DNA of 7,437 nt from Candidatus Dadabacteria bacterium (GCA_030632765.1 DAOVUC010000078.1:1-7437); one strand, 5' to 3'; counted from the first letter of the stretch, positions 1 to 7,143 are shown. Notes: generated by a model from the letters alone, not told the origin. Made by a program: numbers and translations.

Positions 1-215
1 GAATCTTCCTCAGCCACTATCGGATCATTCGGGAACGCTTTTTTTAGTTCATGGCAGATTATTGCCTGTACGCCGAAATCCGCTACTGTAACAGGGGACT
101 TATCTTTCTTTATCATAGTCTCATCAGATACAAGCGATGATTGAACCCTCACACATAGACTGCATGCCTTTTTCACAGCTTCTATTGCTATAGTTAGTTC
201 GAGACTATATTTCAT
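1..215 (-). CDS. 3'(2'),5'-bisphosphate nucleotidase, Hal2/SAL1 type (partial, N-terminal part only)
   Basis: The minus strand reads 71 codons from an ATG at 215 to the window edge, so the C-terminal three quarters are missing. Members of this family, part of the inositol monophosphatase superfamily, hydrolyse 3'-phosphoadenosine 5'-phosphate to AMP in the cytoplasm and clear a by-product of sulfate assimilation; they need Mg2+ and are typically Li+ sensitive. The visible signature is KKDKSPVTVADFGVQAII (residues 36-53), followed by FPNDPIVAEEDS (61-72). D46 and E69/E70 match the first metal-ligand positions of the family. From memory, the N-terminus is collinear with yeast Hal2 and plant SAL1 (EAVKKACSL, then VQSSLVS, then the SPVT block), closer than to E. 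coli CysQ. An in-frame ATG at 236 would add seven residues, but the start at 215 has GGAG six bases upstream. The substrate could differ within the superfamily, since the catalytic C-terminal half is not visible. Confidence 0.85.
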   Translation of the reverse strand, partial: MKYSLELTIAIEAVKKACSLCVRVQSSLVSDETMIKKDKSPVTVADFGVQAIICHELKKAFPNDPIVAEED

Positions 216-221
216 AAATTT

Positions 222-225
222 CTCC
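222..225 (-). promoter_or_regulatory. Ribosome binding site of the nucleotidase gene
   Basis: GGAG on the minus strand lies six bases before the ATG at 215. It decides between that start and the in-frame ATG at 236, which has no comparable purine stretch upstream. Confidence 0.6.
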
Positions 226-247
226 GGGGGTTTCATATTGGCGATAC

Positions 248-275
248 ATTGTACCATCAAAGGAGAATCTCTAAA
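248..275 (-). promoter_or_regulatory. Probable sigma70-type promoter of the nucleotidase gene
   Basis: On the minus strand TTTAGA (270-275) and TACAAT (248-253) are separated by 16 bases. The -10 matches the consensus at five of six positions and the -35 at four of six. Transcription would start about 25 to 30 bases before the ATG at 215, leaving a short leader that includes the GGAG. This suggests the nucleotidase is transcribed separately from the pump operon, although it follows it on the same strand. Confidence 0.4.
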
Positions 276-280
276 CCCCT

Positions 281-319
281 ATCAATAAAAATGTTGAGTA
301 TTCGGATATAAATATTGAT
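281..319. repeat. Short inverted repeat in the pump-nucleotidase gap
   Basis: ATCAATA (281-287) and TATTGAT (313-319) are exact reverse complements separated by 25 bases, just upstream of the proposed nucleotidase promoter. In AT-rich sequence a seven-base match can arise by chance, and no role can be assigned. Confidence 0.25.
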
Positions 320-336
320 TTCTTAAATGAATTTGA

Positions 337-353
337 GGGCTGGTGTGGAACCC
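337..353 (-). terminator. Weak hairpin after the RND pump gene, possible terminator
   Basis: The minus-strand RNA can form a five-pair stem, GGGUU with AGCCC (one G-U pair), around a seven-base loop, starting about eight bases after the pump stop codon. UUU and AAA flanks could extend it across a two-base bulge. The following stretch is AU-rich but has no clean U tract, so intrinsic termination is doubtful. Nothing stronger is visible between the pump and the nucleotidase promoter. Confidence 0.2.
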
Positions 354-360
354 AAATGAA

Positions 361-3300
361 TTACTTTGATGGAATCAAACCGGTCCCGCCGCTCATTTTG
401 GATATCCGCTGGGATACATAAGTCTTTGCGTCAAGCACCAGACTGAACACCGAAGGTACCAAAATTAGAGTAAAGATAGTGGATACAGTTAATCCTCCAA
501 CTACAACGCTCCCTAAACCACGGTAAAACTCCGATCCTGATCCCGGAAGCAGAATTAGAGGAAGCATTCCGCATACACTTGTAGTTGTACTCATAAAGAT
601 AGGTCTGATTCTGGACTTTACTGACTCGACTATAGCTTCATTATGCCTCATTTTGTGGTCCTTCATATTATTTAGGGATTGATGGACAATGAGGATTGCG
701 TTATTTACAACAATGCCTATTAAGATAATGAAGCCGAGCATGGTAAGTACGTTGAGCGGCATGTATATAAAAAAGTTCAGTATGAAAAGACCCAAAAATC
801 CTCCAAATGAGGCAAGTGGAACACTGAACATAATAACCAGAGGATAAAGGAAACTCTCAAAGAGTGATGCCATCAGGAGAAACGCAATTACGGCAGCAAG
901 GAGGAAATTCCACTGCAGCGCGTTTCTTGTTACGGATAAATCATCAGCCGAACCTGTAAGGATTGCGTCATATGAGCCTGACAGCTCTCCGCTTTCTTTT
1001 AGGGGAGAGAGGATTTCATCGTTAATAAGCTCAATCGCCGCTTCAAGTGGCATCTCCTCAGGGGGTATAATGGATATGGCAATTGTTCTCTGGCGCTCAA
1101 AATGGTTTATTTGCTCAGGGCCTGTTGTGACATTAACATCGGCAATCGACCCAACGGTGAGCATCTTGCCGCTTTGGGTATTAATCATAAGATCTTCAAT
1201 CTCATGGGTTCTGCTCGCGTATTGATCCTCACCCCTAAGAGTTAAGTCAATCTCCTCTCCATTAATTTGAAATTCACTTACAGTTGCGCCGTCTACAAGA
1301 GCGTTTAACAGGAATCCAAGCTCCTGGTTTGAAATACCTACGTCAGAGGCTCGTTCCCTGTTTAATGTGAGCTGTACTTCGGGGTTCCCGAGGTCAAGAC
1401 TCGGAATAGGTCGCACCTGGGCGCCGGGAATTTTTTGTATAGTGGTGAAAAATACTTTTTGTGCTATGCCTACTAACTTCTCGAGCTCAGGGCCTGTGAT
1501 TTGAATGTTGATTGAGCGTCCCTCTCCAATACCCCTCTGAAAAATACTGGATTGGCTTACAATAGAGATCATGCCGGGAATTTTTCTTAGCGAGTTCTGC
1601 AGTGGCACCATTAATTCTTTTACCTTGTCAGCCTCCTTGGCGCGAGCCCCCATAAATGCCTGACGCCCGGTGGCTACGTAGAAGAAATTGTCAATTGGCG
1701 GCGCATCAAGTTTAGAGGCGGCAAGTGAGCCGACTTCCGCTTCCCAATAAGGGCGGAGGTCATTTTCAATCCCGATTCCAATATCGGTAAATTCTCCAAT
1801 ATTGTATCCGGGAGGCGGTATCAGAATACCAAACAGAAGATTACGGTTCCCTTCAGGCAGGTATTCTGTCTTGGGCATCATTAACCAGCTAAAGAATAAA
1901 GCGCCTATAGTGAACCCGCATACAACAATTAGCCTTGTTCTTGTGCTAGAGAGTATTGTGTCTACGAGATTTGAGATGCCAAGGGAAATAATCTCAGCTT
2001 TTTCAGTAAACCCCCAAAGATTTGAGAAATTTTTGCCGTCCTTCCATTTAACGACGCTAAGAATTTTAGCAGAGACCGTAGGGATAACCGTGATTGAAAC
2101 TATAAGGCTTAGAATAACAGAGACGCTTATCGCAATTGCAATATCACGGAAAAGCTGACCGGCTTGGTCTTGGACGAAAATGACAGGCACGAATACCGCT
2201 GCTGTGGTAAGAGTGCTTGCAAGCACTGCTCCCCAAACTTCTGATGTTCCATCATAGGCGGCTTCGATACGGGACTTGCCCATCTGCATATGCCTGTAAA
2301 TATTCTCAAGCACCACAATTGAGTTATCTATTACCATACCTACGGCAAAGGCCATACCAGCGAGACTGATAACGTTTATTGTTCTCCCCAAAGCCGACAT
2401 TGCTACAAAAGTGCCGATGATGCTTATCGGGATTGCTGTAGCTACGATGAGCGTGCTGCTTGCGCTTCTTAAGAACAGGAGCAGCACTAGAATTGCAAGT
2501 AAACCTCCAACTACGAGGTTCTGCTGAACGAGATCAATTGCGCTTATAATGTAGCTTGTTTCTTCATAGACATTAAAAAGAGTGAGATCCAATTTTTGAA
2601 GCTCGCCCTGGTTAAGTTCCTCTACAGCTTGTATAAGCCCTTCCATAACTAGAATCGTGTTTGCCCCGCTTTCCTTTACAGCGTTAATAGCGATGGCAGG
2701 CTCACCGTTCTGGCGTACGGCGTAGTCGGCGTCTTTGTATCCAAGGCCAACTCTAGCAACGTCTCCTACATAGACCGGGGCGCCGTTTTTTCTAGTGATA
2801 ATTACATTTTCTATATCCGCAGGTGATTTGTATTCCCCTACAGTTCTGACAATATATCTTCTCTTTCCTTCGTCGAAATCACCTGCGCTGTAGTTGTCGT
2901 TTTCTCTCCTTATAGCATCGGCCATTTCAGAGAGCGAAATACCGCGTGCTGCAATCGAGTTGGGATCGACAATGACCTGCATCTCACGCTCGAACCCTCC
3001 GAACACATTGGAAGACCCAACGCCTGATACACGCTCAAATCTGGGCTTAATAAAATCCTCTGCAAAGTCGTGGTACTGATAGATGTCTACTTCGTTGCCC
3101 ACTTTGGGCTTCAATATGAACCAGGCCATTGCGCTACCACGCACATCAGTTGTGCTGATAACAGGCTGATCTACGTCATCAGGGTATTCTTCAACTTGAT
3201 TGAGCTTATTTGAAACGTCAACAACCGCAGCATCAATATCAGTGCCTATAGCAAATTCAAGAGTAATGCTTCCATTTGAATCCTGGCTCTCGCTCGTCAT

Positions 3301-3537
3301 TTCAACAAGGTTGTCCAGGGTTTTGAGCTCGTCTTCCTGCTCCCTGATAATCTCTGTTTCCACTTCTTGAGGGCTAGCCCCTTGCCAGAAAGTGCTTACA
3401 GTAATTGTGGGTTTGTCTACATCAGGCGTGAGCTGTACCGGGATTTTGAAAAGGGCTATAAAACCAAATAGTATTATAAAGATGACGCCGACTGCTACGC
3501 TGACCGGTTTTTTTATGGATGTCTCAACTAATTTCAT
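361..3537 (-). CDS. RND-family inner-membrane efflux pump (AcrB/HAE-1-like)
   Basis: The 1058-residue product has the usual length and duplicated layout of AcrB-like proton-driven exporters. TM1 is at about 11-31, followed by a large periplasmic loop. TM2-6 lie at about 339-490, including TM4 with GMVIDNSIVVLENIYR (400-415). TM7 is at about 533-553, then a second periplasmic loop, then TM8-12 at about 876-1036. Near the N-terminus IPVQLTPDVDKPTITVSTFWQGASP (in parts, 32-56) is typical of the family. There are no methionine clusters of the CusA metal-pump kind, so organic compounds (drugs, detergents, lipids) are the likelier cargo. The AcrB relay D407-D408-K940-R971-T978 corresponds by alignment to D404, N405, N945, R976 and S983, so one acidic residue and the lysine are replaced by Asn. 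The gene begins 25 bases after the adaptor gene, with AGAGGA five bases before the ATG, indicating co-translation in one operon. Substrate cannot be read from the sequence. Confidence 0.95.
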   Translation of the reverse strand: MKLVETSIKKPVSVAVGVIFIILFGFIALFKIPVQLTPDVDKPTITVSTFWQGASPQEVETEIIREQEDELKTLDNLVEMTSESQDSNGSITLEFAIGTDIDAAVVDVSNKLNQVEEYPDDVDQPVISTTDVRGSAMAWFILKPKVGNEVDIYQYHDFAEDFIKPRFERVSGVGSSNVFGGFEREMQVIVDPNSIAARGISLSEMADAIRRENDNYSAGDFDEGKRRYIVRTVGEYKSPADIENVIITRKNGAPVYVGDVARVGLGYKDADYAVRQNGEPAIAINAVKESGANTILVMEGLIQAVEELNQGELQKLDLTLFNVYEETSYIISAIDLVQQNLVVGGLLAILVLLLFLRSASSTLIVATAIPISIIGTFVAMSALGRTINVISLAGMAFAVGMVIDNSIVVLENIYRHMQMGKSRIEAAYDGTSEVWGAVLASTLTTAAVFVPVIFVQDQAGQLFRDIAIAISVSVILSLIVSITVIPTVSAKILSVVKWKDGKNFSNLWGFTEKAEIISLGISNLVDTILSSTRTRLIVVCGFTIGALFFSWLMMPKTEYLPEGNRNLLFGILIPPPGYNIGEFTDIGIGIENDLRPYWEAEVGSLAASKLDAPPIDNFFYVATGRQAFMGARAKEADKVKELMVPLQNSLRKIPGMISIVSQSSIFQRGIGEGRSINIQITGPELEKLVGIAQKVFFTTIQKIPGAQVRPIPSLDLGNPEVQLTLNRERASDVGISNQELGFLLNALVDGATVSEFQINGEEIDLTLRGEDQYASRTHEIEDLMINTQSGKMLTVGSIADVNVTTGPEQINHFERQRTIAISIIPPEEMPLEAAIELINDEILSPLKESGELSGSYDAILTGSADDLSVTRNALQWNFLLAAVIAFLLMASLFESFLYPLVIMFSVPLASFGGFLGLFILNFFIYMPLNVLTMLGFIILIGIVVNNAILIVHQSLNNMKDHKMRHNEAIVESVKSRIRPIFMSTTTSVCGMLPLILLPGSGSEFYRGLGSVVVGGLTVSTIFTLILVPSVFSLVLDAKTYVSQRISKMSGGTGLIPSK

Positions 3538-3562
3538 TTAAATCCTCTGGTAGTTTCTCGCG

Positions 3563-4663
3563 TTAATTTGCTTTTTCGTTTTGATTGATTTCTTCATTCA
3601 GAATTTTTACCGGCTGGTTTGGCATAAGCCTTTCATTACCTTTAACCACTACCAATTGGCCGGTTTGAACTGGGCCGATTACCTGAATTTTGTCCTCAAA
3701 AGCCATCCCTGTGCTAACGGGCAGCGGCTGGGCCGCTCCTTCGTTCACTATGTATATGAAGTTGGCGTTGTTTTGTGACACGATTGCATCTTTAGGAACC
3801 AATTTTACAGTAGACGGCTCACCGATTGGAAAAGACACTCGGGCCACCATTCCACTTTTAATTGTTCCATCTTTGTTATCAATATTGATTTTGACGGGGA
3901 ATGTCCTTGATTCTCTATCTGCCTGAGGAATAAGAGAAGTGATCTCACTTTCAAGTTGTAGATCCGGCAGTGCATCTAAATTAACATGTACATTCAATCC
4001 AGTCTTTACTTTGCTTATGTAGCGCTCGGGCATATCAATATTTATTTCCGCAATTTCAATGTCTATCAGCTCAACTACCTGACCGCCTTTCTGTACCCAC
4101 TGTCCGACCTCAGTATATTCCTCGGTAACATAGCCGCTGAAAGGGGCTGTTATATTAGACTTCTCTATGTCGTACTCCAAACCGTCAACCTGTGCTTGGA
4201 ATTGTGAGATCCGAGCGGCCCAAGCTGATTTCTCAGATTCTGAGCCTTGCAGCTGTTGAATCGAAGCTACACCTTTGGACTCAAGCTCCTGAAAACGGGT
4301 TAAGTTTTGTTTGGCAAGCTGATAACGTGCTTGAGCCTCTCTTTTGCCGGCTTTGGCTTCATTTAAATCGATTTCAATTGTACGCGTATTGAATTTAGCA
4401 ATCACCTCCCCTTTGTTTACAAATTTACCTTCTTTCCCAGGTAGGCTTTCGACTAAACCTTCAATTTCGCTAGCTATAATACTCCTCTTGTTGGGCTCTA
4501 CAGTGCCCACTAGAGTTATGGGTTTTTGAAGAGTTTCTTCCTGCACTTTGTCCACAACTACAGGAGCAGGTGGAGGAGCTTGAGCAAATGACTGTAAATT
4601 TTGAATACATAAACAAGCCGTCGTGATTGTCAAACCGAAAATAATTACCTTTAAAGGTTTCAT
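3563..4663 (-). CDS. Periplasmic adaptor (membrane-fusion protein) of the RND pump
   Basis: The 366-residue product links the RND pump to the outer-membrane channel in the periplasm. A signal peptide covers 1-29 (positive start, hydrophobic core, AQA before the proline-rich PPPAP), cleaved probably by signal peptidase I; no good lipobox is present, so it may not be lipid-anchored as AcrA is. Domains in order: first lipoyl half about 62-91, coiled-coil hairpin about 95-165, second lipoyl half about 168-199 (ITAPFSGYVTEEYTEVGQWV), beta-barrel about 200-280, and membrane-proximal domain about 283-355. The hairpin tip contains R123, L127 and S134 in the RxxxLxxxxxxS spacing known from AcrA-type adaptors as the TolC docking motif. 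AGAGGA lies a few bases before the ATG. The 85-base gap to tetR has no convincing promoter (only AT-rich weak matches), which favours transcription from the tetR promoter. Confidence 0.93.
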   Translation of the reverse strand: MKPLKVIIFGLTITTACLCIQNLQSFAQAPPPAPVVVDKVQEETLQKPITLVGTVEPNKRSIIASEIEGLVESLPGKEGKFVNKGEVIAKFNTRTIEIDLNEAKAGKREAQARYQLAKQNLTRFQELESKGVASIQQLQGSESEKSAWAARISQFQAQVDGLEYDIEKSNITAPFSGYVTEEYTEVGQWVQKGGQVVELIDIEIAEINIDMPERYISKVKTGLNVHVNLDALPDLQLESEITSLIPQADRESRTFPVKINIDNKDGTIKSGMVARVSFPIGEPSTVKLVPKDAIVSQNNANFIYIVNEGAAQPLPVSTGMAFEDKIQVIGPVQTGQLVVVKGNERLMPNQPVKILNEEINQNEKAN

Positions 4664-4748
4664 CAGAGTTCCTCTTGATTATGATAGAAATTAATCTACC
4701 TTTGATTCGTTTATTTTATTAAGCTGATCCCACGATATGACCAATACC

Positions 4749-5387
4749 CTATTTGGTTTTTATCCCGTCAAGAAAGACTGTGACAAAAGTTTCCACAAGT
4801 TCTTCGTTCTTGATTTTGTTCTTTTTTTTCTCACCAAAGAGCTCTTGTACAATAATATGGTTTATTACCATTCCAATAAAAGCTTGAGATGCGCAGTGCG
4901 GATTTACATTCTTAAATGCCTTGTCCGCAATTCTGCTTTCGATATAATCACAAAGGAGCATATTTACATACTCGACATATGTGCTGAAAAACATGTCGGA
5001 GAGCTCATGGCCTTCAAGTGCGCTAAAATGAAGTAGCCGTATGAAGTTCGAATCCTTTCCGCATTTATCAAGCATCCGCTCTGCAATGGCGCTGAAGATA
5101 AGATAATCGTCCTTTGAATCTTTATGGATTTGTAAAGGGAGCTCAATACCGGGTTCCTCGTCTATCTTCTTTTCTATGATAGCTCCGTAAAGGTCTCGTT
5201 TTGTGGAAAAATGTCTGAATATGAGGGATTCGTTTACCTCAGCCGCCTCTGCGATTTCTTTTGTAGTGGTGCCGTTGAATCCATTTTTGGCAAATAGCTT
5301 AATTGCAGTGTCTAATATCTTCTCTCGAGTGTTTGTTTTTTCAGGTTGGGTTAAATTTGCTTTTTCAGCGGCTTTTTCTGTTGACAT
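4749..5387 (-). CDS. TetR/AcrR-family transcriptional regulator, likely repressor of the pump operon
   Basis: The 212-residue product has the N-terminal TetR DNA-binding domain at about 20-66, with the helix-turn-helix in TTKEIAEAAEVNESLIFRHF (41-60) followed by STKRDLY (61-67), a very typical family signature. The rest is a helical ligand-binding and dimerisation domain, poorly conserved as usual, so the inducer cannot be predicted. It is the first gene of a probable tetR-adaptor-pump operon and is divergent from the channel gene, the usual arrangement for a local efflux repressor. A TTGACA -35 and a palindrome lie upstream (5408-5457), supporting autoregulation. The start at 5387 has only a weak GGGA about nine bases upstream; a later start would shorten the charged tail before the HTH without touching the domain. 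It could also control genes elsewhere. Confidence 0.93.
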   Translation of the reverse strand: MSTEKAAEKANLTQPEKTNTREKILDTAIKLFAKNGFNGTTTKEIAEAAEVNESLIFRHFSTKRDLYGAIIEKKIDEEPGIELPLQIHKDSKDDYLIFSAIAERMLDKCGKDSNFIRLLHFSALEGHELSDMFFSTYVEYVNMLLCDYIESRIADKAFKNVNPHCASQAFIGMVINHIIVQELFGEKKKNKIKNEELVETFVTVFLDGIKTK

Positions 5388-5407
5388 TTTTATTTATCCC
5401 TGTACGC

Positions 5408-5429
5408 TGTAAGTAATTACTTACTTACA
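5408..5429. promoter_or_regulatory. Palindromic operator, probable TetR binding site
   Basis: Arms TGTAAGTAA (5408-5416) and TTACTTACA (5421-5429) are exact reverse complements of nine bases around a four-base centre TTAC. Within it, 5409-5424 is a second, perfect 16-base palindrome, GTAAGTAATTACTTAC, made possible by three tandem TTAC units (5417-5428). The site overlaps the last base of the proposed tetR -10 and covers the start region, 21 bases before the tetR ATG. Position, length and symmetry are what TetR-family dimers use. No second copy is seen in the other gaps of the window. Confidence 0.7.
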
Positions 5430-5457
5430 AGCTACCAGTTGCGGTACTTGGTGTCAA
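5429..5457 (-). promoter_or_regulatory. Probable promoter of tetR (and of the adaptor-pump operon)
   Basis: A perfect TTGACA -35 (plus strand 5452-5457) is followed after 17 bases by TAGCTT (5429-5434), a weak -10 matching TATAAT at three of six positions. The strong -35, correct spacing and immediate palindrome at 5408-5429 make the assignment reasonable despite the poor -10. A dimer bound to the palindrome would block the start site. Confidence 0.5.
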
Positions 5458-5490
5458 GAAAATACGTTATTTTTGAAGAATATTGAATAG

Positions 5491-5506
5491 ACTTAAGGAT
5501 TTAAGT
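5491..5506. repeat. Inverted repeat in the divergent control region
   Basis: ACTTAA (5491-5496) and TTAAGT (5501-5506) are exact reverse complements around a GGAT centre. It lies between the two divergent -35 elements and could be a protein binding site. Six-base arms are short enough to be chance in AT-rich DNA. Confidence 0.3.
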
Positions 5507-5525
5507 TTGGATTTTAGAATTTGCA

Positions 5526-5543
5526 AATCATAATTTTATGATT
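5526..5543. promoter_or_regulatory. Palindrome upstream of the channel promoter, possible second operator
   Basis: AATCATAA (5526-5533) and TTATGATT (5536-5543) are exact eight-base reverse complements separated by TT. The site ends three bases before the proposed -35 (5547-5552) of the channel gene, where an activator or a repressor could act. Its sequence is unrelated to the palindrome at tetR, so a different protein would be expected to bind it. Confidence 0.45.
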
Positions 5544-5546
5544 CTT

Positions 5547-5575
5547 TTGAAATGTCTGAATAAATCATATATATA
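5547..5575 (+). promoter_or_regulatory. Candidate promoter of the outer-membrane channel gene
   Basis: TTGAAA (5547-5552) and TATATA (5570-5575) are spaced by 17 bases and would start transcription about 50 bases before the ATG at 5632. The AT alternation around 5568-5577 allows several -10 registers, for example TATATT at 5572-5577 with a 19-base spacer. A TATAAT at 5610-5615 has no -35 and lies too close to the ribosome binding site to be preferred. Confidence 0.4.
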
Positions 5576-5620
5576 TTCAAGGATTATGAAACCCGCGTTT
5601 GATACAACTTATAATTCTTC

Positions 5621-5626
5621 AGGAGG
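5621..5626 (+). promoter_or_regulatory. Ribosome binding site of the channel gene
   Basis: A full AGGAGG lies five bases before the ATG at 5632. It fixes that start over an upstream in-frame TTG at 5599, which would put eleven extra residues before the signal peptide. Confidence 0.85.
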
Positions 5627-5631
5627 CCGTA

Positions 5632-7143
5632 ATGATTAAGATACTGTTGTTGATTCTCTTTACAATGACAGCAACTGCGGGAGCTCTGGACTTGTCTGTT
5701 CAGGACGCAGTAAGAATAGCCCTGGAAAATAACAGGGATATACAGATTGAAAAGGAGAATGTCGTAGTATCCGAGGGAGAGATTACAACTCAGGAAGGCG
5801 CTTTTGATCCTATATTAAATATAAGTTCTTTTTATAATGATGGAGAGACTCCGACAGCGAACACCTTTATACCTAGTGGGACAGTAAACCAGCAAGATTT
5901 TAATGTTTCTGGAAACCTTGAAGGCAAGTTATCAACTGGGACGTTTTATGATGTATTGAATTTTTCTTCGACCAGGACCGAAACCGATTCTCCGCTTGAT
6001 GATCTAAGTCCTAATTGGTTTAACAATCTGAGCTTTTCTATTGGGCAGGAGTTACTACGGAACTTTGGGGTAAATGTAAATAATGCTTTTGTTATCACCG
6101 CGAGAAGATCAAATCAAATCTCATTTAAAGAATTTGAGAATGTAGTTACGAATGTGATTCTTGAAGTTGAAAGTAGATATTGGCTTTTAGTTGCGGCTAA
6201 ACAAAATCTTGAACTCGAGTTGAAGGCGCTTGAACTTGCTCAGGATCTTCAGAGAAGAAACGAGATTCAGGTGGAGGTAGGAGTACTGCCGCCTGTCTCA
6301 GTAACTCAGGCAAAATCTGAAGTGGCTGCAAGGGAGGTTGATGTAATTAGGGCTGAGAATACTCTTCAGGCTACTGAAGATGATCTGAAAAATGTGCTTG
6401 CCATTGATCTCTCTGAGAGGATTAAAGCAACTGATGAGCCTACTACCGAAGTATTTAACTTTAATTATGAGGAGTCACTCGATGAGGCATACCGGGAGAG
6501 ACCGGAGATTGAACAGGCAAAGCTTAACATAGAAAATAGGGTAACTTTAAAAGACCATTACTCAAATCAAAGGCTACCGAGACTAGCTGTAGAAGGAAGT
6601 GTACAGTTACAAGGGTTAGGTGGTGATGAGAACCCTGACAGGCGTAGTTTCGGCGGTATATCAGAGCCCATACCGCCTCGGTTCTTAGGTTCTGGTGAAG
6701 CTTTTAGCCAAATTTTCGGGGCGGATTTTACTACTTGGCAGATACTTGGCGTATTTAGCTTTCCTTTATTCAACAGAACTGCGAGGGGAGAATATGTTAA
6801 AGCCAGAGCCGAGCTTGATAGGAGCGTTATAACTCTTAAAAAAACCCAGGACGATGTAGCGCTTGATGTGAGGAGCGCAATTAGAGAGATTAAGAACAGT
6901 CTTAGGGCAATTGATGCGGCGCGCGTATCTGTGGAGCTTGCAAAGGAAGTGGTAATTAATGAGCAGGAACGTCTAAACGTTGGAATAGGTACCACTCGAC
7001 AGGTTTTAGAGGCCCAGAGGGACTTAATAGACGCAGGAGTGCGAGAAATTACAGCAATAGCGAATTACAATATTGCACTTGCTGAACTTGAGCGCGCAAA
7101 GGGGACACTGCTTGAAAATGAAGGTGTAGTCATTAAAGAGTAA
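5632..7143 (+). CDS. TolC-family outer-membrane efflux channel
   Basis: The 503-residue product is the outer-membrane and periplasmic tunnel component that completes the RND pump. A short signal peptide at 1-18 (MIKILLLILF, then TATAGA before LDLS) directs export. Two outer-membrane-efflux repeats follow, at about 20-260 and 275-490, each with long amphipathic helices: for example VQDAVRIALENNRDIQIEKE (23-42) and its counterpart SLDEAYRERPEIEQAKLNIE (282-301), and the second-repeat helices at about 395-495 with LNVGIGTTRQVLEAQRDLID (448-467). Aromatic- and Asn-rich segments at about 60-145 and 315-385 fit the beta-barrel strands. The length is close to that of E. coli TolC. There is no lipobox, unlike the OprM/CusC lipoproteins. 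It is transcribed divergently from the tetR-adaptor-pump genes, and the adaptor has the matching docking motif. It could also serve other exporters of the cell, as TolC does. Confidence 0.92.
   Translation: MIKILLLILFTMTATAGALDLSVQDAVRIALENNRDIQIEKENVVVSEGEITTQEGAFDPILNISSFYNDGETPTANTFIPSGTVNQQDFNVSGNLEGKLSTGTFYDVLNFSSTRTETDSPLDDLSPNWFNNLSFSIGQELLRNFGVNVNNAFVITARRSNQISFKEFENVVTNVILEVESRYWLLVAAKQNLELELKALELAQDLQRRNEIQVEVGVLPPVSVTQAKSEVAAREVDVIRAENTLQATEDDLKNVLAIDLSERIKATDEPTTEVFNFNYEESLDEAYRERPEIEQAKLNIENRVTLKDHYSNQRLPRLAVEGSVQLQGLGGDENPDRRSFGGISEPIPPRFLGSGEAFSQIFGADFTTWQILGVFSFPLFNRTARGEYVKARAELDRSVITLKKTQDDVALDVRSAIREIKNSLRAIDAARVSVELAKEVVINEQERLNVGIGTTRQVLEAQRDLIDAGVREITAIANYNIALAELERAKGTLLENEGVVIKE

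Noticed and set aside
1802..2158. 118-codon open frame on the plus strand inside the pump gene
   Set aside because: It is antisense to conserved pump sequence including TM5-TM7, with no family signature; a shadow frame.
4604..4663. Cysteines in the adaptor signal peptide (TACLC) as a lipoprotein anchor
   Set aside because: The residues before either Cys do not fit the lipobox (no Leu/Val/Ile at -3 with a small -1 residue), while AQA before PPPAP is a good signal peptidase I site.
4737..5036. 99-codon open frame on the plus strand across the end of tetR
   Set aside because: It overlaps the conserved-length regulator in antisense and shows no domain.
5557..5579. TGAATA/TATTCA inverted repeat around the channel -10
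   Set aside because: Six-base arms with an 11-base AT-alternating centre are easily produced by chance in this AT-rich stretch, so it is not listed as a feature.
5610..5615. TATAAT as the -10 of the channel promoter
   Set aside because: No acceptable -35 lies 16-18 bases upstream, and transcription would start within the AGGAGG.
6567..6995. 142-codon open frame on the minus strand inside the channel gene
   Set aside because: It is antisense to a well-supported TolC-family gene, has no recognisable domain and no ribosome binding site of note, and its Ser/Leu-rich content is what antisense of such a gene gives.
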